64,000 nucleotides of DNA, taken from contig CAWEYW010000010.1 of NCBI GenBank assembly GCA_963813415.1, positions 62,001 through 126,000 of the forward strand, in the 5' to 3' direction. The position numbers were made by a program, and so were the translations under genes. The notes beneath the pieces were generated by a model that searched no databases, was not told where the DNA came from, and saw only the letters and a program-made list of their open reading frames with translations. Below are positions 25,769 through 34,204 of this stretch, in pieces (the stretch's first letter is position 1; every line of letters begins with the position of its first letter). Origin of the DNA: CAIWHR01 sp963813415. GTDB lineage: Bacteria; Pseudomonadota; Gammaproteobacteria; Burkholderiales; Casimicrobiaceae.

Positions 25769-26442
25769 GCGCGGTATACGCTCGCTTCGCACCGCGCCGG
25801 TTCCGGTTGATCGTTTTCGATTGGGACGGAACACTCGCGGACTCGACCGCGATCATCGCGACGTCCCTCCAGCGCGCGTGCGCGGATCTGGACCTGCCGG
25901 TCCCCGACGACGTCGCCGCGAGGCATGTGATCGGCTTGGGGTTGACGGACGCACTGCAGCGCGTGGCACCGACGCTGCCGGCGGTGCGCTACCCGGAGCT
26001 TGCGATGCGCTATCGCGATCACTTCCTCGCGCGCGACGCGGACATCCCGCTGTTCGACGGCGCGAACGACCTATTGCGCGCGCTGAGAGGCGCTGGCTAC
26101 ATGCTGGCGATTGCGACCGGGAAAACGCGCCGGGGCCTGGACCGCGCGCTGGCGCAACACGGGCTTGCGGATATTTTCGAGCACACTCGCTGTGCGGATG
26201 AGGGCAAATCGAAGCCTGACCCGGACATGCTGCTTTGTCTCATGGGGCGGCTGGAGGCGTCGCCGCGCGAAACGCTCATGATCGGCGATACGACCCATGA
26301 CATCGAGATGGCGCAGAGCGCCGGCGCGGCTGCGATGGCGGTGGCGTATGGGGCGCACCCGGTCGAGCAGCTGATGCGGTGTAGCGTGCCAATCGCACAC
26401 TCGATCCGCGAAATCGGCGACTGGCTGACGCCCAACGGATAA
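25765..26442 (+). CDS. HAD-superfamily phosphatase (Gph-like)
   Basis: Haloacid-dehalogenase phosphatase of 225 residues with a helical cap after motif I. FDWDGTLADS (nucleophile and acid Asp) is at residues 19-28, IATGK at motif II, GKSKPDPDM at motif III and IGDTTHDIEMAQSAGA at motif IV. It overlaps rluC by ATGA, a pairing common in beta- and gammaproteobacteria, where it is annotated as a phosphoglycolate-phosphatase-like enzyme. Substrate is not certain; repair of phosphoglycolate or nucleotide dephosphorylation are both plausible. Confidence 0.88.
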   Translation: MSAVYARFAPRRFRLIVFDWDGTLADSTAIIATSLQRACADLDLPVPDDVAARHVIGLGLTDALQRVAPTLPAVRYPELAMRYRDHFLARDADIPLFDGANDLLRALRGAGYMLAIATGKTRRGLDRALAQHGLADIFEHTRCADEGKSKPDPDMLLCLMGRLEASPRETLMIGDTTHDIEMAQSAGAAAMAVAYGAHPVEQLMRCSVPIAHSIREIGDWLTPNG

Positions 26443-26453
26443 GAAACGCCTGC

Positions 26454-27245
26454 TCAATACTCGGCGTTAATGGCGCCAGTCGCAACGCCCTTTGCGATCG
26501 CTTCGTGCCTGTTCAGTACGTCGAGCTTGCTGAGGATGTTGCTGAAGTGGAAATTCGCGGTGCGCTCCGTAATTCCAAGCTTCATGCCTATGTCGTTGCT
26601 CGTCAGCCCCTTCGCTGCCATGGTCAAGCATTGACGTTCGCGCGGTGAGAGCGGTAGCCCCTTGTGGATTGGCGGAACTCCCTTTTGAACGAAGTTCGTC
26701 ATGAAGATGTCGTGGAAACGAGCAGCGAAAAGCATCAAGCTTCCCAACTGTCTCGCAATTTGCTCGGAGCGTTCCAGCGGCACCGGGCTGATCGCCGAGT
26801 TGAACATGAAGCCCATTCGGGCTCGCGACGGATCACAAAACGCGCACGCCACGCCGCTCCGCACCCCGAACTCAGCCGCATGGCGTAGAAAGCGACGGAC
26901 CCTTGGGTCCGATGACAACTTCACGGAATCCCAGACGAATGGCGTTGTTCGATCAGCAGTTTGCGTAATTCGTGGGTCGACTTCGACGTACGCGTTTGCC
27001 TCATAGGCCATAACCCACTCCGGCGGCAAATTGGTCCAGCAGTAGGAGCGGCTGTCTCGATCCGGACGACTCACGGTCGTCATCGCGTAGAGAAAGCTGT
27101 CGAAGCCGAACGATTGCACGATCTCCAACATCGTCGGCTGGAGCGGTTCCCCGCGCTGGGCAGCATCGACGAGGCGCTTCAGTGGTTCATCCAGCAGCGC
27201 GACATCCACTGCCTTTGGTTTTCCCGGCGATACGGATGTCAGCAT
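26454..27245 (-). CDS. LuxR-family regulator with autoinducer-binding domain (LuxR solo)
   Basis: Transcription factor of 263 residues. The N-terminal half carries the acyl-homoserine-lactone binding signature: Trp-x3-Tyr in EWVMAYEANAYVEVDPRI followed by Asp-Pro, and the downstream Trp in PFVWDSV, spaced exactly as Trp57, Tyr61, Asp70, Pro71 and Trp85 of TraR. The C-terminal helix-turn-helix starts at LSPRERQCLTMAAKGLTSND and continues GITERTANFHFSNILSKL. AAGGAG lies 5 bases before the ATG. No luxI-type synthase is in the window, so it is a solo that could sense its own or a neighbour's signal. It faces the gph-like gene convergently (11 bp gap). Confidence 0.9.
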   Translation of the reverse strand: MLTSVSPGKPKAVDVALLDEPLKRLVDAAQRGEPLQPTMLEIVQSFGFDSFLYAMTTVSRPDRDSRSYCWTNLPPEWVMAYEANAYVEVDPRITQTADRTTPFVWDSVKLSSDPRVRRFLRHAAEFGVRSGVACAFCDPSRARMGFMFNSAISPVPLERSEQIARQLGSLMLFAARFHDIFMTNFVQKGVPPIHKGLPLSPRERQCLTMAAKGLTSNDIGMKLGITERTANFHFSNILSKLDVLNRHEAIAKGVATGAINAEY

Positions 27246-27280
27246 GGTGCTCCTTCACTGGAAGTGTTGGGCCGCCGTCC

Positions 27281-27309
27281 ATCCTAGTCGTAGACGGTCG
27301 GCTTGCCAA
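27281..27309 (-). promoter_or_regulatory. Predicted promoter of the LuxR gene
   Basis: On the minus strand TTGGCA (27,309-27,304) and TAGGAT (27,286-27,281) are 17 bp apart, 36 bp before the luxR-type start. The first box matches the -35 consensus in five of six positions and the second the -10 in four of six. No convincing lux box (ACCTG-N10-CAGGT type) is seen in the 90-bp gap. Confidence 0.42.
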
Positions 27310-27335
27310 TTCGGCCGTTTTGTACCCCACAACGA

Positions 27336-27800
27336 CTACTCCTTCGCGGCTGCGGGAAGACCCTCCACCCGCTGGCCGGGCTGCACACCGTGGTCGCGAA
27401 ACCAGCCCTTGCGCATCTCGAGTGCGTAGAGCGCGGGACCCCTGGACCAGTGCGTCGTCTCGGTCTGGGGCGCCATGTCCTCGACGTTGAGTATGGTGCC
27501 CGTGCTGTCCATGAATGCGACGGACAGCGGGACGAACGTGTTCTTCATCCAGAACCCGAGCGGTTCCGGGCGCGGGAACACGAAGACCATGCCAGCGTCA
27601 GGCCGCAGGCTGAAGCGGTGCATCAGTCCTTTCGCGCGCTGCTCGACGGTGGCGGCGACTTCGGCCGACACCTTGTTCGGACCGATGGAAAGCTGGATCA
27701 CGGGCAACGAGGATCCCGCTGCCCTGGTCTCCGCGCCGTGAGCCATGGACGCGATCATCATTCCCATCATTACGCCGGCGAGCCGGCGAGCGAGTTTCAT
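27336..27800 (-). CDS. DUF192 family exported protein
   Basis: Small protein of 154 residues of the DUF192 family. A signal peptide is clear: MKLARRLAGV, hydrophobic core, and a likely cleavage at AHG-A around residue 22. The mature part has the DUF192 hallmarks RAKGLMHRFSLRPDAGMVFV, FWMKNTFVPLSVAFMD and ALEMRKGWF. Function of the family is not settled; it is periplasmic here. The ATG overlaps the stop of the upstream exporter gene (ATGA), so the two are probably co-translated. Confidence 0.88.
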   Translation of the reverse strand: MKLARRLAGVMMGMMIASMAHGAETRAAGSSLPVIQLSIGPNKVSAEVAATVEQRAKGLMHRFSLRPDAGMVFVFPRPEPLGFWMKNTFVPLSVAFMDSTGTILNVEDMAPQTETTHWSRGPALYALEMRKGWFRDHGVQPGQRVEGLPAAAKE

Positions 27801-29011
27801 CGGGTAACCTCGTGCGATAGTAGGGTGGTCCGGCGAATATAGAGCGTCCAGCAGACAAGGCCTGCGCCGGTGAAGACGGCCATGCCTGCGGCGAGCCCGC
27901 CCAGCGATAGCGCGAGGAGGGGAGCTATGAGGGCAGCGACCACCGCCGACAGCGCGAACTGCACGAAGCCCTGCAGCGATGACGTGAGCCCGCGCATGGT
28001 GGGGAACAGGTCGAGCAGCAGCAAGGTCACGGTAGGCATGATGATGCTCGACCCCATCGTGAAGATCATGATCGGCGCGACATTCCAGAGCGGGCGCGGC
28101 GGCAGCGTCAGACAGATGAGGACGTTCGCGGCCACGCCGATCAGCACGACGCGATAACCAAGCTCGATGGTGCGGCGCGGAGAGCGGCGCCCTGCCAGCC
28201 GCCCGGAGATGAATGCCCCGATCATCACACCCCCGATCATCGGCACGAAGAGCCACGCGAAACCCCAAGTGGTCACGCCGAGCAGATCGATGAGAAATGC
28301 CGGGGCTGCGGCAATATAGGTGAAAAAGGCGGCAAAGTTGAATGCCGTGAGACACGAGAGGAGGAGAAATTCTGGCCGGGTAAGGACCGCGCGGTAATTT
28401 CGCCACAGTACACCGGGCTGCAGCGGCTGGCGGTGCTGCGGCGGCAGCGTTTCCGGGAGCCTGGCGGCTGCCCACACCAGCAGTGCAACGACCACAACGA
28501 ACAGCACGCCGAAGATCGACCTCCAGCCGAAAAGATTCAGCAGCGACCCGCCGACGATCGGCGCGAGCGCAGGCGCAATGCCGAACACCATCGTGATCTG
28601 CGACATCAGCCGCTGTGCCTCCGGTCCGTGAAAGCGATCTCGAATGATCGCCCGGCCGACCACGAGTCCCGTTCCCGCCGTGATGCCCTGGAAAGTCCGG
28701 AACAGCCACAACGATTCGATGTTCCCGGCGACGGAGCAGCCCAACGTTGCCAGGGCGTACAGTGCGAGCCCACCCAATACCACCGGCCGCCGGCCGAGCG
28801 CGTCCGACAGTGATCCGTGCCAGAGCATCATGAACGCATAGGCAATGAGATACGCGGACAGCGTCTGTTGCAAGGCCAGCGGTGTCGCTCCGAGCTCCCG
28901 CTCGATCGCCGGGAAAGCCGGCAGATACATGTCGACCGAGAAGGTGCCCAGCATGGCAAGGCAGGCAAGCAACGCGGCGAGCGCCCAGCTGCGCCGTGGC
29001 AGATCAGCCAT
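27797..29011 (-). CDS. Bcr/CflA-type MFS drug exporter
   Basis: Major facilitator of 404 residues with twelve predicted helices, drug:H+ antiporter-1 type. Hallmarks are TFSVDMYLPAFPAIERELG after helix 1, GSLSDALGRRPVVLGGL (motif A) at about residue 66, and RTFQGITAGTGLVVGRAI (motif B/C region). Bcr/CflA members export bicyclomycin, chloramphenicol or sulfonamides; the substrate here is unknown. It is 20 bp downstream of cysB on the same strand and overlaps the DUF192 gene. Confidence 0.9.
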   Translation of the reverse strand: MADLPRRSWALAALLACLAMLGTFSVDMYLPAFPAIERELGATPLALQQTLSAYLIAYAFMMLWHGSLSDALGRRPVVLGGLALYALATLGCSVAGNIESLWLFRTFQGITAGTGLVVGRAIIRDRFHGPEAQRLMSQITMVFGIAPALAPIVGGSLLNLFGWRSIFGVLFVVVVALLVWAAARLPETLPPQHRQPLQPGVLWRNYRAVLTRPEFLLLSCLTAFNFAAFFTYIAAAPAFLIDLLGVTTWGFAWLFVPMIGGVMIGAFISGRLAGRRSPRRTIELGYRVVLIGVAANVLICLTLPPRPLWNVAPIMIFTMGSSIIMPTVTLLLLDLFPTMRGLTSSLQGFVQFALSAVVAALIAPLLALSLGGLAAGMAVFTGAGLVCWTLYIRRTTLLSHEVTR

Positions 29012-29031
29012 GATCGGGCGACGGGGGGCCG

Positions 29032-29988
29032 CTACGCCTGGTCGGACACTTCATCCCGGTCACCCGGGCGGCGAGCGAGAGCGGCATCTACGGTCGCGCG
29101 ATCGAGTGCCGGGGCGAAGCGGGCGATGAAGTCGTACATGTAGCTGCGCAGGAAGACACCGCGGCGCAGTGCAAGCCGTGTGGTGCTCGGCGTGAACAGG
29201 TGCGAGGCATCCATGCGCACCAGATTGATGTCACGGGCAGGGTCGTAGGCCATCTGCGCGACGATGCCCACGCCCATCCCTAGCTCGACGTAGGTCTTGA
29301 TGACGTCGGCGTCGAGCGCTGTCAGGACGACGTTTGGCGTGAGGCCCTCGGCGTCGAAGGCGGCATTGATCTGCGACCGGCCGGTGAACGTGAAGTCGTA
29401 CGTGATGATCGGGTGCCGCGCGATGGCATGCAGCGTCAGCGGCGACTCGCTCGTCAGAGGATGTCCCCGCGGTGCGAGCAGGCAGCGGTTCCACTGGTAG
29501 CAGGGGAGGGTGGCGAGATCCGGATAGGATGCGACCGCTTCCGTGGCGATGCCGACGTCGACGGCGCCGCGCGATGTCTGCTCCGCCACCTGCACGGGGT
29601 TGCCCTGATGGAGCACGAGCTTCACGCGCGGATAGCGCACCGAGAAATCGCGCAGGATCGGCGGCAGCACGTACCGGGCTTGAGTATGGGTCGTGGCTAT
29701 CGCCAGCGTGCCGGCATCGTCGCGCTTGTACTCCGCACCCAGGCGCTTGAGATTGTCGATCTCCTTCAGCGCCTGACGTGCCGTCGCCACGACCGCCGCG
29801 CCGGCTTCCGTCAGCGAGGCGAGCCGCTTTCCCTGCCTGATGAAGACATGTACGCCGAGCTCGTCTTCGAGCTGCCGGACCTGCTTGCTCACGCCGGGCT
29901 GGGACGTGAAGAGCGCTTCCGCCGCGTCGGAAACGTTCAGGCCATGATCTACGATCGCGCACAGATACCGAAGTTGCTGGATGTTCAC
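29032..29988 (-). CDS. cysB: LysR-type regulator CysB
   Basis: Regulator of sulfate uptake and cysteine synthesis, 318 residues. The N-terminal winged helix is MNIQQLRYLCAIVDHGLNVS, AAEALFTSQPGVSKQVRQLE; the effector domain has AIATTHTQARYVLPPILRDF and the sulfate/acetylserine pocket segments HQGNPVQVAEQ and YDFTFTGRSQINAAF, close to CysB/Cbl. It is divergent from the YciO-type gene with only 59 bp between, so promoters must overlap. Cbl is the alternative, but betaproteobacteria usually have one such gene, called cysB. No sulfate-assimilation genes are in the window. Confidence 0.93.
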   Translation of the reverse strand: MNIQQLRYLCAIVDHGLNVSDAAEALFTSQPGVSKQVRQLEDELGVHVFIRQGKRLASLTEAGAAVVATARQALKEIDNLKRLGAEYKRDDAGTLAIATTHTQARYVLPPILRDFSVRYPRVKLVLHQGNPVQVAEQTSRGAVDVGIATEAVASYPDLATLPCYQWNRCLLAPRGHPLTSESPLTLHAIARHPIITYDFTFTGRSQINAAFDAEGLTPNVVLTALDADVIKTYVELGMGVGIVAQMAYDPARDINLVRMDASHLFTPSTTRLALRRGVFLRSYMYDFIARFAPALDRATVDAALARRPGDRDEVSDQA

Positions 29989-30047
29989 GAACGAGCCGGC
30001 GGTTATAACCTGAGCGTTAGAATTGCTGCGGATTATATAGCTGCAAA

Positions 30048-30689
30048 ATGGCCCAATACTTCACCGTCCACCCCGTCGATCCGCAACCGCGCCTCATTCG
30101 CCAGGCCGCGGTGATTCTTCGCAACGGCGGCGTCATCGCGTACCCGACCGACTCGAGCTACGCCCTGGGGTGCCATCTGGGTGACTTCGAGGCGGCGAAG
30201 CGGCTGCGCGCCATCCGCGGGGTGGGCGACCGGCATCACCTCACGCTCGTGTGCCGCGATCTGGCCGAGATCGGACATTACGCGCGGATCGATACGTGGC
30301 AATTCCGGATCCTGAAGCACGCAACTCCGGGCAGCTACACGTTCATTCTGCCGGCCACGCGCGAAGTGCCCCGCCGGCTGCAGCACCCCAAGCGAAGCAC
30401 GGTGGGGGTTCGCGTTCCCGATCATCCGGTGGTGCGCGCGCTGCTGGCGGAGCTCGGTGAGCCCATCCTGTCGTCGACCTTGATCCTTCCTGGCGACACG
30501 CAGCCCCTCAACGATCCCGAGGTGATTCGCGAGCGTCTCGAGCACAGCGTCGAGCTCATCATCGATGCAGGCCCTTGCCACCTCGAGCCCACGACGGTGA
30601 TCGATCTCGCCGAGAACGTTCCCCAACTCGTCCGGCTCGGTCGTGGCGACCCCGGTCGGGTCGGCATCGCGGCCCCCGCTGGATCGTGA
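30048..30689 (+). CDS. YciO/Sua5/YrdC family protein (threonylcarbamoyl-AMP synthase-like)
   Basis: YrdC-fold protein of 213 residues, YciO branch: FTVHPVDPQPRLIRQAAVIL, GGVIAYPTDSSYALGCHLGD and KHATPGSYTFILPATREVPR. The family's catalytic members make threonylcarbamoyl-AMP for tRNA t6A37; YciO-type paralogues have weaker or unclear activity. An AT-rich GATTATATAG lies 15 bases before the ATG and may be its -10 box. It is followed 46 bp later by a site-2 protease, then trpS-scpAB, a typical betaproteobacterial order. Confidence 0.9.
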   Translation: MAQYFTVHPVDPQPRLIRQAAVILRNGGVIAYPTDSSYALGCHLGDFEAAKRLRAIRGVGDRHHLTLVCRDLAEIGHYARIDTWQFRILKHATPGSYTFILPATREVPRRLQHPKRSTVGVRVPDHPVVRALLAELGEPILSSTLILPGDTQPLNDPEVIRERLEHSVELIIDAGPCHLEPTTVIDLAENVPQLVRLGRGDPGRVGIAAPAGS

Positions 30690-30735
30690 CGTCGCGTGGG
30701 GGCGGGGCGCATCCTGAGGTAAAATAGCTGCCTCA

Positions 30736-31395
30736 ATGGATTTCCCGCTGCTTCAGACCATCGCCCTCTATGCGGTGCCGGTGGTCTTTGCGATCACGCT
30801 GCATGAAGCAGCCCACGGCTACGTCGCCCGGATCTTCGGCGACCAGACGGCATGGATGCTGGGTCGGGTCACGTTGAACCCGCTCAAACACGTCGATCCC
30901 GTGGGTACCGTGATCGTGCCGTTGGCGCTTCTGCTGTTTTCGAAGCTCGCCGGCGGCGGGGGACTGCTCTTCGGCTGGGCAAAGCCGGTGCCGGTCAATT
31001 TCGGCAACCTGCGCAATCCCAAGCGACACATGCTGTGGGTGGCGGCGGCGGGGCCGGCGGCCAACCTTGGAATGGCGATCGTCTGGGCGCTGCTGTTTCG
31101 GGCCTCGGCCGGTGGCGGCGCGCTGGATAGCGACGCCCTGCAGGTCATGGCGCGTGCGGGAATCATGATCAATGTGGTGCTGATGGTGCTGAACCTGTTG
31201 CCAATTCCGCCGCTCGACGGCGGACGGATTGCGGTGAGCCTGCTGCCGCACAGGCTCGCCGACGCCTATGGCCGGCTCGAACCGTATGGATTCATGGTGG
31301 TGATTCTGTTGCTCGCTACGGGCATGCTCGACGTCATCATGCGTCCGCTGACCAATCTCGTGCTCGTCTTTCTCCGGTCTCTGACCGGCATCTAG
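30736..31395 (+). CDS. Site-2 protease family (M50) membrane metalloprotease
   Basis: Polytopic membrane protein of 219 residues with the zinc-binding HEAAH (residues about 23-27) inside the first hydrophobic segment and the third ligand in NLLPIPPLDGGRI (about 154-166). FGWAKPVPVNFGNLRNPKRH between them is typical of the Rv/YwhC-type S2P group. These proteases cleave within membranes, but the substrate of this small subgroup is not established. TAAAAT at 30,720-30,725 is a possible -10 box. trpS starts 14 bp after the stop, so it likely opens the trpS-scpAB transcript. Confidence 0.9.
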   Translation: MDFPLLQTIALYAVPVVFAITLHEAAHGYVARIFGDQTAWMLGRVTLNPLKHVDPVGTVIVPLALLLFSKLAGGGGLLFGWAKPVPVNFGNLRNPKRHMLWVAAAGPAANLGMAIVWALLFRASAGGGALDSDALQVMARAGIMINVVLMVLNLLPIPPLDGGRIAVSLLPHRLADAYGRLEPYGFMVVILLLATGMLDVIMRPLTNLVLVFLRSLTGI

Positions 31396-31409
31396 GCCGC
31401 GCCCAACTC

Positions 31410-32612
31410 ATGTTCGCAGATCGCGTGCTCTCGGGCATGCGCCCCACGGGGCGGATGCACATCGGCCATTACCACGGCGCGCTGAAGAACTGGATCCGCC
31501 TGCAGGAGGAATACGAGTGCCTGTATTTCGCCGCGGACTGGCACGCGCTCACGACGCACTACGACGCCTCGGAAAACATCGCCGACGCGGTGTGGGAGAT
31601 GTTCATCGACTGGCTGGCGGCGGGTGTCAACCCGAGTCGCGCCACGATCTTCATCCAGTCGCAGGTGCCCGAGCATGCCGAGCTCACGCTGCTGCTCGGC
31701 ATGATCACGCCGGTCGGCTGGCTGGAGCGGGTCCCCACCTACAAGGATCAGCAGCAGAAGCTTGCCGACCGCGACCTGTCCAATTACGGCTTTCTCGGCT
31801 ACCCGGTGATGCAGGGTGCCGACATCCTGATCTATCGGGCCAACATGGTCCCGGTTGGCGAGGACCAGGTATCGCACATCGAGCTCGTGCGCGAGCTCGC
31901 GCGGCGCTTCAACTTCGTGTATGGCCGCGAGCCAGGCTTCGAGGAGAAGGCGAAGGCCGGCGTGAAAAAACTCGGGACGAAGAAGGCGCGGCGCTACAAC
32001 GAGCTGCGCACCGCGTTCCAGGAAAAGGGCGATGCCGAAGCGCTGGAAGCCGCGCGCGATCTGCTCAATGAGACGCAGAATCTGTCGCTTGGCGATCGCG
32101 AACGCCTCTTTGGTTATCTCGAAGGGGCGCGGCGGGTCATCCTGCCCGAGCCACGTCCGCTGTTGACCGAGACGCCGCGGATGCCGGGGCTCGACGGGCA
32201 GAAGATGTCGAAGTCCTATGGCAATGCGATCCTCATGCGTGAAGAGCCCGATGAGGTCACGCGCAAGATTCGTACGATGCAAACGGACCCGGCGCGGGTG
32301 CGACGCACCGACCCCGGCGATCCGCTGAAGTGCCCGGTCTTCGGGCTGCACAAGGTGTACTCCGACCAGTCCACGCAGGAATGGGTCATTCAGGGTTGCA
32401 CCACGGCGGGCATCGGCTGCCTCGAGTGCAAGCAGCCGGTCATCGATGCGGTCATTCGCGAGCAGCAGCCGATCCGGGAGCGTGCGCAGCGCTATCTCGA
32501 CGATCCGACGCTCGTGCGCAACATCGTCGCCGATGGCTGCGAACGTGCGCGCAAGCTCGCCGAGGAGACCATGCGCGACGTCCGCGACGCCATGGGACTC
32601 GACTACACGTGA
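31410..32612 (+). CDS. trpS: Tryptophan-tRNA ligase
   Basis: Class Ic aminoacyl-tRNA synthetase of 400 residues. The HIGH motif is MHIGHYHGAL (residues 16-25) and the KMSKS motif is QKMSKSYGNA. It carries a ~60-residue insertion after the tryptophan-binding part (YGREPGFEEKAKAGVKKLG through LFGYLEGAR) that is usual in betaproteobacterial TrpS and explains the length over the ~330 of E. coli. Its stop overlaps the GTG of scpA by GTGA. Confidence 0.96.
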   Translation: MFADRVLSGMRPTGRMHIGHYHGALKNWIRLQEEYECLYFAADWHALTTHYDASENIADAVWEMFIDWLAAGVNPSRATIFIQSQVPEHAELTLLLGMITPVGWLERVPTYKDQQQKLADRDLSNYGFLGYPVMQGADILIYRANMVPVGEDQVSHIELVRELARRFNFVYGREPGFEEKAKAGVKKLGTKKARRYNELRTAFQEKGDAEALEAARDLLNETQNLSLGDRERLFGYLEGARRVILPEPRPLLTETPRMPGLDGQKMSKSYGNAILMREEPDEVTRKIRTMQTDPARVRRTDPGDPLKCPVFGLHKVYSDQSTQEWVIQGCTTAGIGCLECKQPVIDAVIREQQPIRERAQRYLDDPTLVRNIVADGCERARKLAEETMRDVRDAMGLDYT

Positions 32613-33451
32613 ACGACCTCGTCGTCCTGGCCCCGCCGGCGCCGCCGGACAAGCCGCTTGCACGGATCTACGGCGAGCCGCTCAACGAGCTGCCGCAGGA
32701 TCTCTACATCCCGCCGGAGGCGCTCGAGGTGTTTCTCGAGACCTTCGAAGGTCCGCTCGATCTCCTGCTGTATCTGATCCGCCGGCAGAACATCAACGTG
32801 CTCGACATCCCGATGCGCGAGCTCACCCGCCAGTACCTCGGCTACGTCGAGATGATGCGGCGCACGCAGCTCGAGCTTGCCGCCGAGTATCTGCTGATGG
32901 CGGCGGTGCTCATCGAGATCAAGTCGCGCCTGCTGCTGCCGAAGCCGCCTGCACCGCCGGGGCAGGAGCCCGAGGACCCGCGCGTGGAGCTGGTGCGGCG
33001 TCTGCTCGAATACGAGCGGATGAAGCTTGCCGCGCGGCAGCTCGACGAGCTCCCGCTGGCCGAGCGCGATTTCACGACGGCGCGCGTCTGGTTCGAGCAT
33101 GTGGCATCCGCGCGACTGCCGCAGGTGAATCCCGACGATTTGCGGGCCGCGTGGGCCGGGCTGGTTGCGCGGGCCAAGGTGAACCGGCATCATCTGGTGA
33201 CGCGCGAGCAGTTGTCGGTCCGCGCCGCCATGAGCGGACTCCTGAAGCGCCTTGCTGCCGGACGCTTCACCGAATTCACGGCGCTGTTCAGCGAGCATGC
33301 GGACGTGCCGCATCTCGTGGTTGCGTTTCTCGCGCTGCTCGAGCTTTCCCGCGAGGGCCTGATCGACATCGCACAGGCCGAGCCTTACGCGCCCATTTAC
33401 GTGCAGCTGCAAGGCGAGCACGGCTTCGCGCTCTCACCGGAGTACGAGTGA
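32609..33451 (+). CDS. scpA: Segregation and condensation protein A
   Basis: Kleisin subunit of the SMC-ScpAB condensin, 280 residues. After a proline-rich lead comes FLETFEGPLDLLLYLIRRQN and the N-terminal SMC-binding helices (LELAAEYLLMAAVLIEIKSR, LLLPKPPAP), then a winged-helix C-terminus (LVVAFLALLELSREGLIDIA). The GTG at 32,609 overlaps the trpS stop; no independent ribosome binding site is needed. An smc gene is not in this window. Confidence 0.93.
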   Translation: MNDLVVLAPPAPPDKPLARIYGEPLNELPQDLYIPPEALEVFLETFEGPLDLLLYLIRRQNINVLDIPMRELTRQYLGYVEMMRRTQLELAAEYLLMAAVLIEIKSRLLLPKPPAPPGQEPEDPRVELVRRLLEYERMKLAARQLDELPLAERDFTTARVWFEHVASARLPQVNPDDLRAAWAGLVARAKVNRHHLVTREQLSVRAAMSGLLKRLAAGRFTEFTALFSEHADVPHLVVAFLALLELSREGLIDIAQAEPYAPIYVQLQGEHGFALSPEYE

Positions 33452-33499
33452 GACGTCGTGCCCACGCCACCCGTGATGCGCTGAACGAGTCGCCACGCC

Positions 33500-34204
33500 A
33501 TGACTGAAGCTGTCGAAGACCTGAACGAGATCAAGGCCGTGCTCGAAGCTGCCCTGCTCGTGGCCGGTGAGCCCGTGCCGGCGGCGCAGCTCGCGCGCCT
33601 GTTCGAGCCGGCCCTCGACAACGACATCGTGCGCAAGCTGCTCGACGATCTGCGCAGCGACTGGAGCGCACGCGCGGTGGAGCTCGTGCAAGTCGCGTCG
33701 GGTTGGCGCTTTCAGGGCCGGCCGTCGATCCAGAAGAATCTGGACCGCTTGACCCCGGAGAAACCGCCGCGGTATTCGCGCGCCGTAATGGAAACCCTGG
33801 CGATCATCGCCTATCAGCAACCCGTGACCCGCGGCGACATCGAAGCCATCCGCGGCGTCGCCGTGTCGACCAACGTCATCAAGACGCTGGAAGACCGCCA
33901 ATGGGTCGAAGTCGTCGGCCACAGGGAAACGCCGGGCCGCCCGGCGCTGTATGCGACGACCAAGACCTTTCTCGACGATCTCGGCCTGCGCTCCCTTTCC
34001 GAGCTACCTCCGCTGGCCGAGCTCGACGCTTCCCACCTGCTGGAGATGCCTGATGCCCCAACCAAAGCCGCCGAAGCGCGGCTCGCACTCGCGAGCCCGA
34101 TCCTGGCACCGACCCCCGAGCCAACCGACGAACCAGCAGCCGAGCATGGCGCTGCAGCAGATCGCGGAGAGCCTGGGGCCGGTTCGCCACAAGTCGTCCA
34201 CTGA
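33500..34204 (+). CDS. scpB: Segregation and condensation protein B
   Basis: ScpB, the dimeric winged-helix partner of ScpA, 234 residues. Conserved segments are EAALLVAGEPVPAAQLARLF, ELVQVASGWRFQGRPSIQKN and YSRAVMETLAIIAYQQPVTR, then GDIEAIRGVAVSTNVIKTLE. The last ~50 residues are a low-complexity Ala/Pro/Glu tail. It starts 48 bp after scpA and its end overlaps the start of rluB. Confidence 0.93.
   Translation: MTEAVEDLNEIKAVLEAALLVAGEPVPAAQLARLFEPALDNDIVRKLLDDLRSDWSARAVELVQVASGWRFQGRPSIQKNLDRLTPEKPPRYSRAVMETLAIIAYQQPVTRGDIEAIRGVAVSTNVIKTLEDRQWVEVVGHRETPGRPALYATTKTFLDDLGLRSLSELPPLAELDASHLLEMPDAPTKAAEARLALASPILAPTPEPTDEPAAEHGAAADRGEPGAGSPQVVH

Noticed and set aside
27246..27335. Lux box in front of the LuxR solo
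   Set aside because: Only a CGGC/GCCG dyad with four-base arms was found near 27,299-27,317, too weak to call.
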